This document shows positions 16,678 through 25,839 of a DNA stretch of 64,000 nt, piece by piece; positions within the stretch are counted from its first letter, which is position 1, and every line of letters starts with the position of its first letter. The notes under the pieces were generated by a model, which made no database searches, was not told the DNA's origin, and worked only from the letters and a program-made list of their open reading frames with translations. Origin of the DNA: Brevundimonas sp. Root1279. GTDB taxonomy: Bacteria; Pseudomonadota; Alphaproteobacteria; Caulobacterales; Caulobacteraceae. The stretch spans positions 248,001 through 312,000 of the forward strand of contig NZ_LMEB01000005.1 of NCBI RefSeq assembly GCF_001425945.1, written 5' to 3'. The translations under genes and the position numbers were made by a program.

Positions 16678-18252
16678 TCAGTCGGCGGGGGCGGGCTCGG
16701 GCTCCGGCTGAGCTTCATCGCCGGTCTGCGGCTCCGGTTCGGCCGGCGAGTCCTCGGCGATCGCGGCGGTCATCGCCTCGTCGCTGAACGGCGCCTGGCC
16801 CGCCTTGGCGCGGGCGACCAGCAGGGTGGCGGCGGCGGCGGCCGTCCCGCCGTGGGGCGAATTCGCAAGAGGCGTCAGGACGGTGATCGCCTCGTCGAAC
16901 TCCCCGGCCCCCATCAGCGCGCTGCCGAAGCCGATGCGAATGGATGACAGCTGCGGCGCCAGGGCGAAGGCGCGGTCCCAGGTGACGAGGTCGTTCTCGT
17001 TGGGATAGCCCGCCTGGCCGACCCGCGTCCGGGCGATGAGGTAGAGGGTGTAGTACTGGGCCTCGTCGACGCGATAGGCCCGGGCGAGATAGCCGCGGGC
17101 GCGACGGAGCAGCACGTCGGCCTCTTCCGGGCGGTCGCCGGCCAGGTCGATGTACCGGTCGCCCATCAGTTGCAGGGCCTCGATGTTGTCGGGTTCGCGC
17201 TCCAGCAGGCGCGCCAGCACCGCCTCGCCCGCCTCGGCGTCCCCGAAGTGCAACTCGGCGTGGCCCAGCTGGAGCTGGGCGAACGAGTCGTCCGGATGGC
17301 GGGCGGCGAGGCGACGCACCAGGGCGGCGGTTTCCTCGCGCTTATCCTCATCGACCCCGACCTTGAGCCGCTGGGCGATCAGCAGCAGGTCGTCCGCCGA
17401 GCGCGGCAGGGTGGTGATGGTGATCTCGGGCTGCGGGAATTCGGCGGTGTAGGTCATGACGCTCAAGCGCCGGTAGTTGCGCAACTGCTGCCGCAGCTCG
17501 GTCAGGGTCAGGCCGGTGGCGCGCTGCATCGCCTCGACGGGATCGCCGCCGTCGTGAATATCGGCCAGGTAGGCGAGCAACTGGCCGCGCCGGCCTTCGT
17601 CGCTCATGAACCAGTGGGTCATCAGCCACGACAGCGAATAGTAGTTCGCGCGCTGGTCCTGCCGGCGCAGATCATGCGGCGTCTTGCGCAGCAGGTCCTC
17701 GAGCGGCAGCCAGGTGGTTTCGAACAGAGCGTAGACCCGGCCTTCGTTATAGCCGCCGATGGCGACCGAACCGGGCTTGATCTCGGCCGTCATAAAATAC
17801 TCGGCCAGGCCCTCCCTCAGCCAGCCCGGGTAGTTCGCGGTCGAACCCATCTGGAAGCTGAAGTGGTGGAAATACTCGTGCAGCAGGAAGTCCTGCGACT
17901 CATCGCGAATGGCGGCTGCAAAGATGCCTTCGGCGACCGGGAAATAGGTGCCGGCGACGTTCTGGCCGGTCTTCAGGTTGATCTGCACCAGGCCCTGGCG
18001 GCTGCCCACGAGATAGATCGGCAGCTTGCGTCCGGCGGCTCGATCGGTCGGGAGGCCCATCCGGATGCGCAGGACGTAGTCGTAGATTTCCAGGTTGCGG
18101 ACGTAGCGGCGCAGTTCGGCCTCGCCACTCTGCGAATAGACGACGAAGTTCGGGCTCTCGGCCCGTCGCCACTCGGCATGCGCCGGCGCCGAGAAGGCGA
18201 GCGCCAGCACGCCGGCCATGGCGGCGGCTAGTCCGCGGATCGAGAAAGTCAT
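16678..18252 (-). CDS. Exported gluzincin-like (HEXXH) protein with TPR-like C-terminal half
   Basis: The 524 residues start with a signal peptide (cleavage after SAPAHA, about residue 26). The first half holds a zinc-protease motif, LLHEYFHHF (His125, Glu126, His129), followed by GWLREGLAEYF with a possible third ligand Glu148/151, as in DUF1570-type gluzincins. The second half (about 270-500) is helical and TPR-like. The last 40 residues are rich in Glu and Pro. It is probably a periplasmic peptidase or a peptidase-like protein; activity and substrate are unknown. The neighbours give no clear functional link. Confidence 0.8.
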   Translation of the reverse strand: MTFSIRGLAAAMAGVLALAFSAPAHAEWRRAESPNFVVYSQSGEAELRRYVRNLEIYDYVLRIRMGLPTDRAAGRKLPIYLVGSRQGLVQINLKTGQNVAGTYFPVAEGIFAAAIRDESQDFLLHEYFHHFSFQMGSTANYPGWLREGLAEYFMTAEIKPGSVAIGGYNEGRVYALFETTWLPLEDLLRKTPHDLRRQDQRANYYSLSWLMTHWFMSDEGRRGQLLAYLADIHDGGDPVEAMQRATGLTLTELRQQLRNYRRLSVMTYTAEFPQPEITITTLPRSADDLLLIAQRLKVGVDEDKREETAALVRRLAARHPDDSFAQLQLGHAELHFGDAEAGEAVLARLLEREPDNIEALQLMGDRYIDLAGDRPEEADVLLRRARGYLARAYRVDEAQYYTLYLIARTRVGQAGYPNENDLVTWDRAFALAPQLSSIRIGFGSALMGAGEFDEAITVLTPLANSPHGGTAAAAATLLVARAKAGQAPFSDEAMTAAIAEDSPAEPEPQTGDEAQPEPEPAPAD

Positions 18253-18334
18253 GAACGCCCCGTATGAATGCGGGTGTCTCCTAGAGGCGAGCGCCCGGCC
18301 TGTCCAAGCCGGAGAGTCCAGCCAAGCTGCGGCC

Positions 18335-18715
18335 TTACGCCGCCAAGCGCATCCAAACGGCGCGGTCGGCCGCGACCGTATCCAGCTTGCCCTTGGACGA
18401 GCGGCTCTGGAGTTGCTGCATCACCAGGATCGGCAGGGCGCAGAACTGCGGCTCGACCAGGTCCGGGTCGCAGCCCGGCTCCGGCGCGGCGAACAGGGCG
18501 GCGTTCACCTCGGGCGAGCGCTCGTGGATCAGCCAGGCCAGACGGCGGGCGCGCTCCGGGTCGTTGCGGTGAAGCATCGGGTCCTCGGCGAACAGCTCGC
18601 AGCCGAGGGACAGGACGTAGTCGAAGCCCAGCTTCTCGAAACGGCGCGCGTCGACGGCCGCGACCGGGCAGGTCTCGTCGAGGTCGAACACCACATCGTT
18701 CAGAAGGAACAGCAT
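18335..18715 (-). CDS. Conserved hypothetical protein (Caulobacterales type)
   Basis: A 126-residue soluble protein without signal or membrane segment, starting MLFLLNDVVFDLDE and ending in a short basic region. Cysteines occur in SLGCELF, EPGCDPD and PQFCALP; they are not arranged as an obvious metal site. The gene is isolated: 82 bp from the HEXXH-protein gene and about 200 bp from the repeat-flanked four-helix-bundle gene. Its base composition matches its neighbours. Unknown function; the even length and clean start support a real gene. Confidence 0.7.
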   Translation of the reverse strand: MLFLLNDVVFDLDETCPVAAVDARRFEKLGFDYVLSLGCELFAEDPMLHRNDPERARRLAWLIHERSPEVNAALFAAPEPGCDPDLVEPQFCALPILVMQQLQSRSSKGKLDTVAADRAVWMRLAA

Positions 18716-18843
18716 CGAAATCGTCCGCCATCACCGGACCTTTCTGGCCCGTTGCAGAGGACGATAGGGGATCGCGCTTGAGGTTCCGTGTCCGAACGTC
18801 GTTAAGGATTTCGCACCGGCGGCGCGGGCGGAAAGGACTGGTT

Positions 18844-18908
<65 letters not shown>

Positions 18909-18913
18909 GAAGG

Positions 18914-19297
18914 CTAGGAGGCTGCTCCCGGCTGGCCAAGCGGGTGGCCGTCGAGCTTTTCCTTCAGTCGCGTCAGCATTCGGCTTAGTTCGTCCGCCAT
19001 GGCTAAAGGCGCGGTCGTGGCTTCTGGCGTGAGATGGCCGACGCGCGTCGCCAGGCGGAGAAACGTCTCGGTCTCGGCCAGTGAACCTCGGGCGATGCTG
19101 ATGAAGCGGGCGTAGTCCTTGCGCGTGCCGCGTTGGTAGCCCTCTGCGATGTTCGCGGGAACAGAGGCGGCAGCGCGCTGCATCTGGCTGGTCATCCCGT
19201 AGAGCTCAGATTTCGGCATTGAGGGAGCGAGCGAATAGATCGCCGCCGCGAAATCCATCGCCTTGCCCCATACCTTCAGTTCTACGTAGCCGGTCAT
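18914..19297 (-). CDS. Four-helix-bundle protein of the 23S-rRNA-intervening-sequence (S23) family
   Basis: A 127-residue helical protein with the family features: ELKVWGKAMDFAAAIYSLA at the N-terminus, LYGMTSQMQRAAASVPANIAEGYQRGT in the middle (AxxVPxNIAEGxxR signature) and LAETETFLRLATRVGHL. Relatives are encoded inside rRNA intervening sequences, and Avd of diversity-generating retroelements shares the fold. The ATG at 19297 follows GAGGGG by 5 nt. The gene is enclosed by inverted heptamer arrays 7 bp past its stop and 11 bp before its start. Its G+C looks lower than that of its neighbours by eye. No rRNA gene, reverse transcriptase or variable repeat is nearby. Biochemical role unknown. 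Confidence 0.9.
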   Translation of the reverse strand: MTGYVELKVWGKAMDFAAAIYSLAPSMPKSELYGMTSQMQRAAASVPANIAEGYQRGTRKDYARFISIARGSLAETETFLRLATRVGHLTPEATTAPLAMADELSRMLTRLKEKLDGHPLGQPGAAS

Positions 19298-19308
19298 GCA
19301 GGCCCCTC

Positions 19309-19362
<54 letters not shown>

Positions 19363-19364
<2 letters not shown>

Positions 19365-19692
19365 ACCCTGCCACCTTCTCCGTAATGAAGTGCCGGCCCT
19401 GGCGGTCCTCGATCTCGACCACCCAGAGGTCGGGGTCGTAGCGGATCTGGCGCTGCAGATAGTCGTCGAGCTCGCTTTCGAACTCGCTCTCGATCGGCTG
19501 CATCCACAGGCGGTCGCCATCGGGGCCGAAAGCTTCACTATAGAGTCTTGCGCGCCGCTCGCTCGTATTGAACGCCTTCACGATGACCGTGCCGGCCCGG
19601 TCGTCGCCCTTGCGCGCCACCGTGGCGAACGCCCCCCCCAGCTCGGCGCGACGGATCAGGGCGGAGACCCAAAGGTCACTCGAAAGTAGCAA
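19363..19692 (-). CDS. DUF1491 family protein (TTG start)
   Basis: A 109-residue protein that matches the alphaproteobacterial DUF1491 family: LLSSDLWVSALIRRAELGGA, then ATVARKGDDRAGTVIVKAFN and a C-terminal DPDLWVVEIEDRQGRHFI. Its function is unknown; it is soluble, with no signal peptide. The family N-terminus begins at a TTG (19690-19692), with AGCAGGG about 10 nt upstream as a possible ribosome site. Its stop codon TAG overlaps the outer heptamer unit of the right array, so the repeat-bounded unit sits exactly at the 3' end of this gene. Confidence 0.88.
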
Positions 19693-19748
19693 ACCGATAA
19701 CCCTGCTCGGAAACCGTAACGCTACGCCTCATGCGTAGAGTGCGGGGC

Positions 19749-20606
19749 ATGACCATAGGGCAGAACGCCTCCCGAACCCAAGCCGCCCTGCTGGCGGCCG
19801 CCCTCGTGGCGGCCCCGTCCAGCGCCATGGCAGGCCCGGCCGACACCTATTACGAGCGGGCCTTCGTGGTCGCCGCCGACGCCCGTTGCGGCCTCTTCAC
19901 CCGCGACGTCGACGCCGCCCTGACCGCCGCCACCGCCCAGGCCCGGGGCGCCGCCCTGCGCGCCGGCCGGCGGGAGGTCGAGCTGAACGCCGTCGCCGCC
20001 CGGGCCCGGGCCCGCGCCGACGCCGTGTCCTGCCGCGACCCTGAACTCGGCCTCGTGCGGACCCGGGTCGAGGGCGCCTTCTCGGGCTGGACCCGCACCC
20101 CGCGCATGACCTTCCACGGCGCTCAGCGCCATTGGGTCGCCGATCGCACCGGCTGGACCCGCCCGGGCTGGCGTCTGGTGCAGGCGTCGACGGTCGGCGC
20201 CTCGCCGGTCTCGCTCGGCTATGCCGGCGACGAGGCCGACGGGATGACCGCGGTGGTCTCCTTCGTCGGTCGCTCGCGGCCCTACGCCGCCCGCATCGTC
20301 ATGCGTGATCCGCTCAAGACGCCGCGCGCCTGGCTCGCCGGCGGCGGTCTGCCCCCGGCCGCGTCGCGGGCCAGCGTCTGGGCTACGGGCTCCGGCCAGG
20401 CCGATCGGGCCCTGCTGGCCGAGGGCAAGCGCGCCGGCGAGGCCTGGCGCTTCCCGGCCTCCGCCGCCGACGGCCTGGAGCGGCTGGACCCGCGCGAAAC
20501 CGTGCTTCTGGAGTTTCACTTCCGCGACGGAAGTGTTGCGACGGCTCGGTTCGAAGCCGGTGATTTCGCCGCCGGGCGGGCCTTCATGGCCATGGGCGCC
20601 GTCTAA
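19749..20606 (+). CDS. Secreted protein of unknown function
   Basis: A 285-residue protein with a signal peptide (hydrophobic AALLAAALVAAPSSAMA, cleavage near residue 30). The mature part begins GPADTYYERAFVVAADARCG and is rich in Ala and Arg, with two cysteines (FVVAADARCGLF and DAVSCRDPEL) that could form a disulfide. The ATG at 19749 is preferred because it follows GCGGGG; an ATG at 19731 adds six residues. It ends just before the fliF promoter region and is not co-oriented by overlap, so a flagellar link is not shown. No family recognised. Confidence 0.72.
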   Translation: MTIGQNASRTQAALLAAALVAAPSSAMAGPADTYYERAFVVAADARCGLFTRDVDAALTAATAQARGAALRAGRREVELNAVAARARARADAVSCRDPELGLVRTRVEGAFSGWTRTPRMTFHGAQRHWVADRTGWTRPGWRLVQASTVGASPVSLGYAGDEADGMTAVVSFVGRSRPYAARIVMRDPLKTPRAWLAGGGLPPAASRASVWATGSGQADRALLAEGKRAGEAWRFPASAADGLERLDPRETVLLEFHFRDGSVATARFEAGDFAAGRAFMAMGAV

Positions 20607-20618
20607 TCGTTAAAGCCC

Positions 20619-20633
20619 TTAACCCGTCGTTTA
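20619..20633 (+). promoter_or_regulatory. Probable CtrA box of the fliF operon
   Basis: TTAA at 20619-20622, seven bases, then TTTAC at 20630-20634: one mismatch from the CtrA consensus TTAA-N7-TTAAC. It lies about 70 bp before the fliF start. In Caulobacter the fliF operon is a class II operon activated by CtrA, so the placement fits. A further TTAA at 20610-20613 adds a possible half-site. Confidence 0.6.
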
Positions 20634-20701
20634 CCACGCGGGCGGCAGTTTCTGCCTAGCGGGCGTGGTCATCCCCCCGTGTGTAATCGGGGCAGGGGCG
20701 C

Positions 20702-22357
20702 GTGGGCGGCTTTACGGCGGCATTGCAGAGGTTCGGGATCGGTCGTCTGACCGTGGTGCTCGGCGTCGCCGCCGGCGTCGCGGCGGTGCTGGTCGCCGTC
20801 ATGCTGCGCATCGGCCAGGCCCCCGACGCCCTGCTGTACTCCAACCTCGACCTGCGCGAGGCGTCCGAGATCACCACCGCGCTGGACAGCGCCGGCATCA
20901 AATATTCGTCCAAGGGCGACGGCTCGACCATCTTCGTCAGCCGCGATCAGGTTGGGGAAGCCCGCCTGCTGGTCGCCGGCAAGGGTCTCGTGACCTCGGG
21001 CTCGGTCGGCTACGAGATCTTCGACAACCAGTCGGTGCTCGGCCAGACCGAGTTCCAGCAGAACCTGAACGAGAAGCGCGCCCTCGAAGGCGAGCTGGCC
21101 CGCACCATCATGAGCATGCGCGGCATCACCTCGGCCCGGGTCATGATCGCCCTGCCGGCGCGCCAGATGTTCCAGACCGCCGCCGGCGAGCCCACCGCGG
21201 CCGTCGTCGTCGGCGTCACCGGCGGCTCGCTGACCGGCGCCCAGGTCCAGTCGATCCGCAACGTGGTCGCCTCGTCGGTGCCGAACATGAAGCCGGAGAA
21301 GGTCACCCTGACCGACACCGCCAACCGCACCCTGGCGGCCGGCACGGACGGCGACGGCTTCAGCGCCGCCTCGGCCGAAGAGGCCAAGAGCTCGACCGAG
21401 GCCCAGCTGCAGAACCGCATCAAGGACATCGTCGAAGGCGTCGTCGGCGTCGGCGCCGCCCGCGTGCAGGTCACCGCCGACATCGACCACAGCCGCTCGA
21501 CCACCCAGGAGCAGCGCTACGATCCGGACGGCCAGGTCGTCCGCTCGATGTCGACCAACGGCTCGGAAAGCCAGGACACGACCGGCGTCTCGGACGGCGG
21601 GGCGACGGCCACCAACAACATCCCGGGCGGCGAGGCTCCGGCCACGACCCCGATCGGCTCGCGCGACACCCAGAACACCGAGACCACCAACTACGAGATC
21701 TCGAACACCACCACGACGACCGTGAAGGAAGCCGGCGAGGTCAAGCGGCTGGCCGTGGCCGTCGCCGTCGACGGCAAATACACCCCGGCCGCCAACGGCC
21801 GCGGGGAGCCGACCTACACCCCGGTGTCGGAAGAGGACCGCGCCAAGATCGAGGCCCTGGTCAAGGCGGCCGTCGGCTTCAACGCCGAGCGCGGCGACGT
21901 GGTCCAGGTCACCGCCGTCCGCTTCAACCGCGACATCGCTGCTGCCGGCGGCGAGGAAGCCGGTTCGCCGCTGTTCAACTTCACCAAGAACGACCTGATG
22001 CGTGGGGTCGAGCTGCTGGTCCTGCTGATCACCGGCGTGCTGCTGATCTTCTTCGTCCTGCGTCCGCTGCTCAAGACGGCGGCCGGCGGCGGCCGCGCGG
22101 GCGACCCGCAACTGGTCGGCCCGGGCGGCGTGCCGGTCACGGCCCTGCAGACCTCGCTGGTCGGCGGCCCCGCCGGCGCCGGCGGCGCGCCGGGCATGGC
22201 CCAGCTGACCGGCCCGTCGGAGATGGAGCAACGCCTCGACATCGCCCGCATCGAGGGCCAGGTGAAGGCGTCGTCGGTCCGCAAGGTCGCCGAGTTCGTC
22301 GAGAAGCACCCTGAGGAATCCACTGCGATCCTTCGCAGCTGGGTGCACGAAGGCTGA
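20702..22357 (+). CDS. fliF: Flagellar MS-ring protein FliF
   Basis: Forms the membrane-embedded MS ring, the base on which the flagellar rotor and export gate assemble. The 551 residues have membrane helices at about 18-38 and 440-460, the YscJ/FliF domain with [37 protein letters not shown] ring segments (here [19 protein letters not shown]), and a C-terminal cytoplasmic tail for FliG binding ([20 protein letters not shown]). It starts with GTG at 20702 after a GGGGCAGGGG purine tract. First gene of the fliF-fliG-flbE-fliN-flbD-bla-flhA operon. Confidence 0.97.
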   Translation: MGGFTAALQRFGIGRLTVVLGVAAGVAAVLVAVMLRIGQAPDALLYSNLDLREASEITTALDSAGIKYSSKGDGSTIFVSRDQVGEARLLVAGKGLVTSGSVGYEIFDNQSVLGQTEFQQNLNEKRALEGELARTIMSMRGITSARVMIALPARQMFQTAAGEPTAAVVVGVTGGSLTGAQVQSIRNVVASSVPNMKPEKVTLTDTANRTLAAGTDGDGFSAASAEEAKSSTEAQLQNRIKDIVEGVVGVGAARVQVTADIDHSRSTTQEQRYDPDGQVVRSMSTNGSESQDTTGVSDGGATATNNIPGGEAPATTPIGSRDTQNTETTNYEISNTTTTTVKEAGEVKRLAVAVAVDGKYTPAANGRGEPTYTPVSEEDRAKIEALVKAAVGFNAERGDVVQVTAVRFNRDIAAAGGEEAGSPLFNFTKNDLMRGVELLVLLITGVLLIFFVLRPLLKTAAGGGRAGDPQLVGPGGVPVTALQTSLVGGPAGAGGAPGMAQLTGPSEMEQRLDIARIEGQVKASSVRKVAEFVEKHPEESTAILRSWVHEG

Positions 22358-23394
22358 TGGCGGCCCGGATGGTCTCCAAGAAACCGACGATCGACGACGC
22401 CCGCAAGCTGACGGGGCCCGAGAAGGCCGCCGTCATCCTGCTGTCGCTGGGCGAGGACCACACCCGCCTGTGGCAGAGCCTGGACGACGACGAGATCAAG
22501 GAGATCTCGCAGGCCATGGCGACGCTCGGCACCGTCAGCGCGGTGGTGGTCGAGGAGCTGCTGGTCGAGTTCGTCTCGGGCATGAGCGGCTCGGGCGCGG
22601 TGATGGGCAGCTATGAGCAGACCCAGCGCCTGCTGCAGTCCTTCATGCCGGGCGAGCGCGTCGACGCCCTGATGGAGGAGATCCGGGGCCCGGCCGGTCG
22701 CACCATGTGGGACAAGCTCGGCAACGTGAACGAGGCCGTGCTCGCCAACTATCTGAAGAACGAATACCCGCAGACCGTCGCGGTGGTGCTGTCCAAGATC
22801 AAGCCGGACCACGCCGCCCGCGTGCTGACCTGCCTGCCCGAGGACTTCGCCCTCGAGTGCGTCCAGCGCATGCTGCGCATGGAGCCGGTGCAGCGCGACA
22901 TCCTCGACAAGATCGAGCAGACGCTGCGCACCGAGTTCATGTCGAACCTGGCCCGCACCTCGAAGCGCGACAGCCACGAGCTGATGGCCGACATCTTCAA
23001 CAGCTTCGACCGCCAGACCGAGGCCCGCTTCATCGGCGCGCTGGAAGAGCGCAATCGCGAGGCGGCCGAGCGCATCCGCGCCCTGATGTTCGTCTTCGAG
23101 GATCTGGCCAAGCTGGACCCCGGCGGCATCCAGACCCTGCTGCGCGCGGTCGAGAAGGACCAGCTGGCCCTGGCCCTGAAGGGCGCTTCGGAAAGCCTGC
23201 GCGAACTGTTCTTCTCGAACATGTCGGAGCGCGCCTCCAAGATCATGCGCGAGGACATGGAGAGCATGGGCCCGGTCCGTCTGAAGGACGTCGACCAGGC
23301 GCAGATGGCCATGGTCCAGGTCGCCAAGGATCTCGCCGCCAAGGGCGAGATCATGCTGGTCGGCCAGGGCGGCGACGACGAGCTGATCTACTGA
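22357..23394 (+). CDS. fliG: Flagellar motor switch protein FliG
   Basis: Rotor protein that links the MS ring to the C ring and takes torque from the stators. The 345 residues show the FliG N-domain ([20 protein letters not shown]), the middle domain with the EHPQT-like motif (here [16 protein letters not shown]) and the C-terminal charged torque helix ([19 protein letters not shown]). The ATG overlaps the fliF stop by one base (TGATG), so translation is probably coupled. Confidence 0.97.
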   Translation: MAARMVSKKPTIDDARKLTGPEKAAVILLSLGEDHTRLWQSLDDDEIKEISQAMATLGTVSAVVVEELLVEFVSGMSGSGAVMGSYEQTQRLLQSFMPGERVDALMEEIRGPAGRTMWDKLGNVNEAVLANYLKNEYPQTVAVVLSKIKPDHAARVLTCLPEDFALECVQRMLRMEPVQRDILDKIEQTLRTEFMSNLARTSKRDSHELMADIFNSFDRQTEARFIGALEERNREAAERIRALMFVFEDLAKLDPGGIQTLLRAVEKDQLALALKGASESLRELFFSNMSERASKIMREDMESMGPVRLKDVDQAQMAMVQVAKDLAAKGEIMLVGQGGDDELIY

Positions 23395-23395
23395 C

Positions 23396-24046
23396 ATGAC
23401 CAGCGCCCCGCTCTCCCGCCCCTTCATCTTCGACACCGAGTTCGACGCCGATGGCGTGGTCGTGCAGCCGTCCGCCTTCCGGCCGATGAAGCGCGCCTTC
23501 GCCCCCGCCGAGGTCGAGGCCCTGGTCGCCCAGGCCCGGCTCGAAGCCCGCAACCAGGCCCTCGCCGAGAGCGAGAGCCTGCAGGCCATGGCGCTGTCGA
23601 CCATCGGCCAGGCGCTGAGCGCCGCCCTGCCGTCGCTGGCCCAGGTGGCCCACGCTCACCGCGAGCAGTCCGCCGAACTGGCCATGGGGGCCGCCCGCGT
23701 GGTCGCCGCCGCGGCGCTGGATCGCTTCCCGAACGGCCCGCTGCAGGCGGCGCTCGAGGCGCTGGGCCAGGAGATCGACGCCTCGCCGCGTCTGGTCATT
23801 CGCAGCGCCGAACTGGACGAGGCCGGCCGCGCCCGCGTCGAACAACTGTGTGCGGACGTCGGCTTCACCGGCGCCGTGGCCTTCCGCGACGAGCCGGGCC
23901 CGCGCGCCTCCTTCCAGCTGGAGTGGGCCGACGGCCGCGCCGGCTTTGACGCCGAATCCGCCTTCGCCCGCATGGACGAGGCCCTGAAATCCGCCCTGGC
24001 CGCCGAGGCCGGGCATGCTGAAGCTCTCAACGAAGGGGGGCTGTAA
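23396..24046 (+). CDS. flbE: FlbE/FliH-like flagellar assembly protein
   Basis: A 216-residue protein at the position of flbE in the Caulobacter fliF operon. FliH-type proteins bind and restrain the export ATPase FliI and localise to the flagellar base. The middle region (EVEALVAQARLEARNQALAE and following) is a long Ala/Glu-rich helix typical of FliH, and the C-terminal part (RVEQLCADVGFTGAVAFRDE) matches the FliH/YscL globular domain loosely. It begins 1 bp after the fliG stop; the fliN start overlaps its stop. Assigned from position plus fold features. Confidence 0.85.
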   Translation: MTSAPLSRPFIFDTEFDADGVVVQPSAFRPMKRAFAPAEVEALVAQARLEARNQALAESESLQAMALSTIGQALSAALPSLAQVAHAHREQSAELAMGAARVVAAAALDRFPNGPLQAALEALGQEIDASPRLVIRSAELDEAGRARVEQLCADVGFTGAVAFRDEPGPRASFQLEWADGRAGFDAESAFARMDEALKSALAAEAGHAEALNEGGL

Positions 24047-24378
24047 TGGCGTCCGACACCATGGCCCTGGAAGACTTCGGGGATGCGGCGGGCCTCGCCG
24101 CCCAGGAAGATGCGACCGACAAGACCGCCCACGACCTGGCGCCGGTCTTCGACGTCCCGGTCAACATCTCGGCCGTCCTGGGCAAGGCCCACATGTCCGT
24201 GGCCCAGCTGCTGAAGCTGAACCGCGGCTCGGTGCTCGAGCTGGACCGCAAGGTCGGCGAGGCCATCGACATCTTCGTCAACAACCGCCTGGTCGCCCGC
24301 GGCGAGGTGGTTGTGGTCGAGGACCGTCTAGGCGTGACCATGACGGAAATCATCAAGACGGAAGACTCCAACTCCTGA
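24046..24378 (+). CDS. fliN: Flagellar motor switch protein FliN
   Basis: C-ring component needed for switching and for docking the export apparatus. The 110 residues end in a SpoA/FliN domain: VFDVPVNISAVLGKAHMSVA, LLKLNRGSVLELDRKVGEA, then IFVNNRLVARGEVVVVEDR and GVTMTEIIK. The N-terminal 35 residues are acidic and variable, as usual. Its ATG overlaps the flbE stop by one base (TAATG), a tight operon junction. Confidence 0.97.
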   Translation: MASDTMALEDFGDAAGLAAQEDATDKTAHDLAPVFDVPVNISAVLGKAHMSVAQLLKLNRGSVLELDRKVGEAIDIFVNNRLVARGEVVVVEDRLGVTMTEIIKTEDSNS

Positions 24379-24427
24379 CGCGGAAGCGAACGGCGTCGGA
24401 TTGGTAAGAGACTAGGGGAGAAGACCC

Positions 24428-25837
24428 ATGCGGCTTCTGGTGGTTGGCAGGCTCAGCGGACAGCTGGCGACGGCGGTGAAGATGGCCATGGCGCACGGCG
24501 CCAAGGTCCAGCACGTCGAGCGCGGCGATCAGGCCACCGAACAACTGCGTCGCGGCCAGGGCGCTGACCTGCTGATGGTCGACTACCGCGTCGACATCGC
24601 CGCCCTGATCTCGGCCAACGAGAACGAGCGGATTCATGTGCCGGTGGTGGCCTGCGGCGTCGACGCCGACGCCACCGACGCCGCCAACGCCATCCGCGCC
24701 GGGGCCAAGGAGTTCATCCCGCTGCCGCCGGAAGCCGATCTGATCGCCGCCGTCCTGTCGGCCGTGGCCGACGACGAGCGCCCGCTGATCTCGGCCGATC
24801 CGTCGATGAAGGCGGTCATCCAGCTGGCCGACCAGGTCGCCCGTTCGGAAGCCTCGATCCTGATCACCGGCGAAAGCGGCGTCGGTAAGGAAGTCATGGC
24901 GCGCTACCTGCACGGCGGGTCCAAGCGCGCGGACAAGCCGTTCATCAGCGTCAACTGCGCCGCCATCCCGGACAATCTGCTGGAATCCGAGCTGTTCGGG
25001 CACGAGAAGGGCGCCTTCACCGGCGCCATGGCGCGCCGCATCGGCAAGTTCGAAGAGGCCGACGGCGGCACCCTGCTGCTGGACGAAATCTCCGAGATGG
25101 ACGTGCGCCTGCAGGCCAAGCTGCTGCGCGCCATCCAGGAGCGGGTCATCGACCGCGTCGGCGGCACCAAGCCGGTGCCGGTCAACATCCGCATCATCGC
25201 CACCTCGAACCGCGACCTGGCCAAGTCGGTGGCCGAGGGCAGCTTCCGCGAGGACCTGCTCTACCGCCTGAACGTGGTGAACCTGCGCCTGCCGTCCCTG
25301 CGCGAGCGCCCGGGCGACATCGCCGTCCTGGCCGATCATTTCGTCAAGAAATACGCCGCCGCCAACGGCGTGCCGGTGCGCCCGATCTCGACCGACGCCA
25401 AGCGCGCCCTGGTCTCGCACCGCTGGAACGGCAACGTCCGCGAGCTCGAGAACGCCATGCACCGCGCCGTGCTGCTGGCGGTCGGCCCGGAGATCGACGT
25501 CGAGGCCATCCGCCTGCCGGACGGCCAGCCGCTGACCGCCGGCGCCGCGGGTCCCGCTGTCGGGCCCGCCGCCGCTGACGCCGGTTTCGCCGCCCGCGCC
25601 GCCCACACCGCTGACGTCGTGTCGCGCGCCTATGTCGGCCAGACGGTGGCGCAGATGGAGAAGACTCTGATCCTCGACACCCTGTCGCACTGCCTCGGCA
25701 ACCGCACGCATGCGGCCAACATCCTGGGCATCTCGATCCGCACCCTGCGCAACAAGCTGAACGAATACGCCGACGAGGGCACGTCCATCCCGGCGCCGCA
25801 GTCCGGCATCGCCGCCTCCGGTTACGCGGCGGCCTGA
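24428..25837 (+). CDS. flbD: Sigma-54-dependent flagellar regulator FlbD
   Basis: Activates class III/IV flagellar promoters with RpoN and represses the fliF promoter in Caulobacter. The 469 residues have a degenerate receiver-like N-domain (1-115) in which MVDYRVD lacks the usual phosphoacceptor context, consistent with FliX- rather than kinase-dependent control. An AAA+ domain follows with Walker A GESGVGKEVMAR, GAFTGA for sigma-54 contact, and TLLLDEISEM. The C-terminus has a Fis-type helix-turn-helix (NRTHAANILGISIRTLRNKL). It is followed after 2 bp by the beta-lactamase gene. Confidence 0.97.
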   Translation: MRLLVVGRLSGQLATAVKMAMAHGAKVQHVERGDQATEQLRRGQGADLLMVDYRVDIAALISANENERIHVPVVACGVDADATDAANAIRAGAKEFIPLPPEADLIAAVLSAVADDERPLISADPSMKAVIQLADQVARSEASILITGESGVGKEVMARYLHGGSKRADKPFISVNCAAIPDNLLESELFGHEKGAFTGAMARRIGKFEEADGGTLLLDEISEMDVRLQAKLLRAIQERVIDRVGGTKPVPVNIRIIATSNRDLAKSVAEGSFREDLLYRLNVVNLRLPSLRERPGDIAVLADHFVKKYAAANGVPVRPISTDAKRALVSHRWNGNVRELENAMHRAVLLAVGPEIDVEAIRLPDGQPLTAGAAGPAVGPAAADAGFAARAAHTADVVSRAYVGQTVAQMEKTLILDTLSHCLGNRTHAANILGISIRTLRNKLNEYADEGTSIPAPQSGIAASGYAAA

Positions 25838-25839
25838 GC

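Noticed and set aside
18914..19297. Four-helix-bundle gene as the Avd part of a diversity-generating retroelement
   Set aside because: No reverse transcriptase, template repeat or variable-region gene is present within several kb.
20669..22348. Minus-strand 559-codon frame opposite fliF
   Set aside because: fliF is certain on the plus strand; the opposite frame has no start context or recognisable domain.
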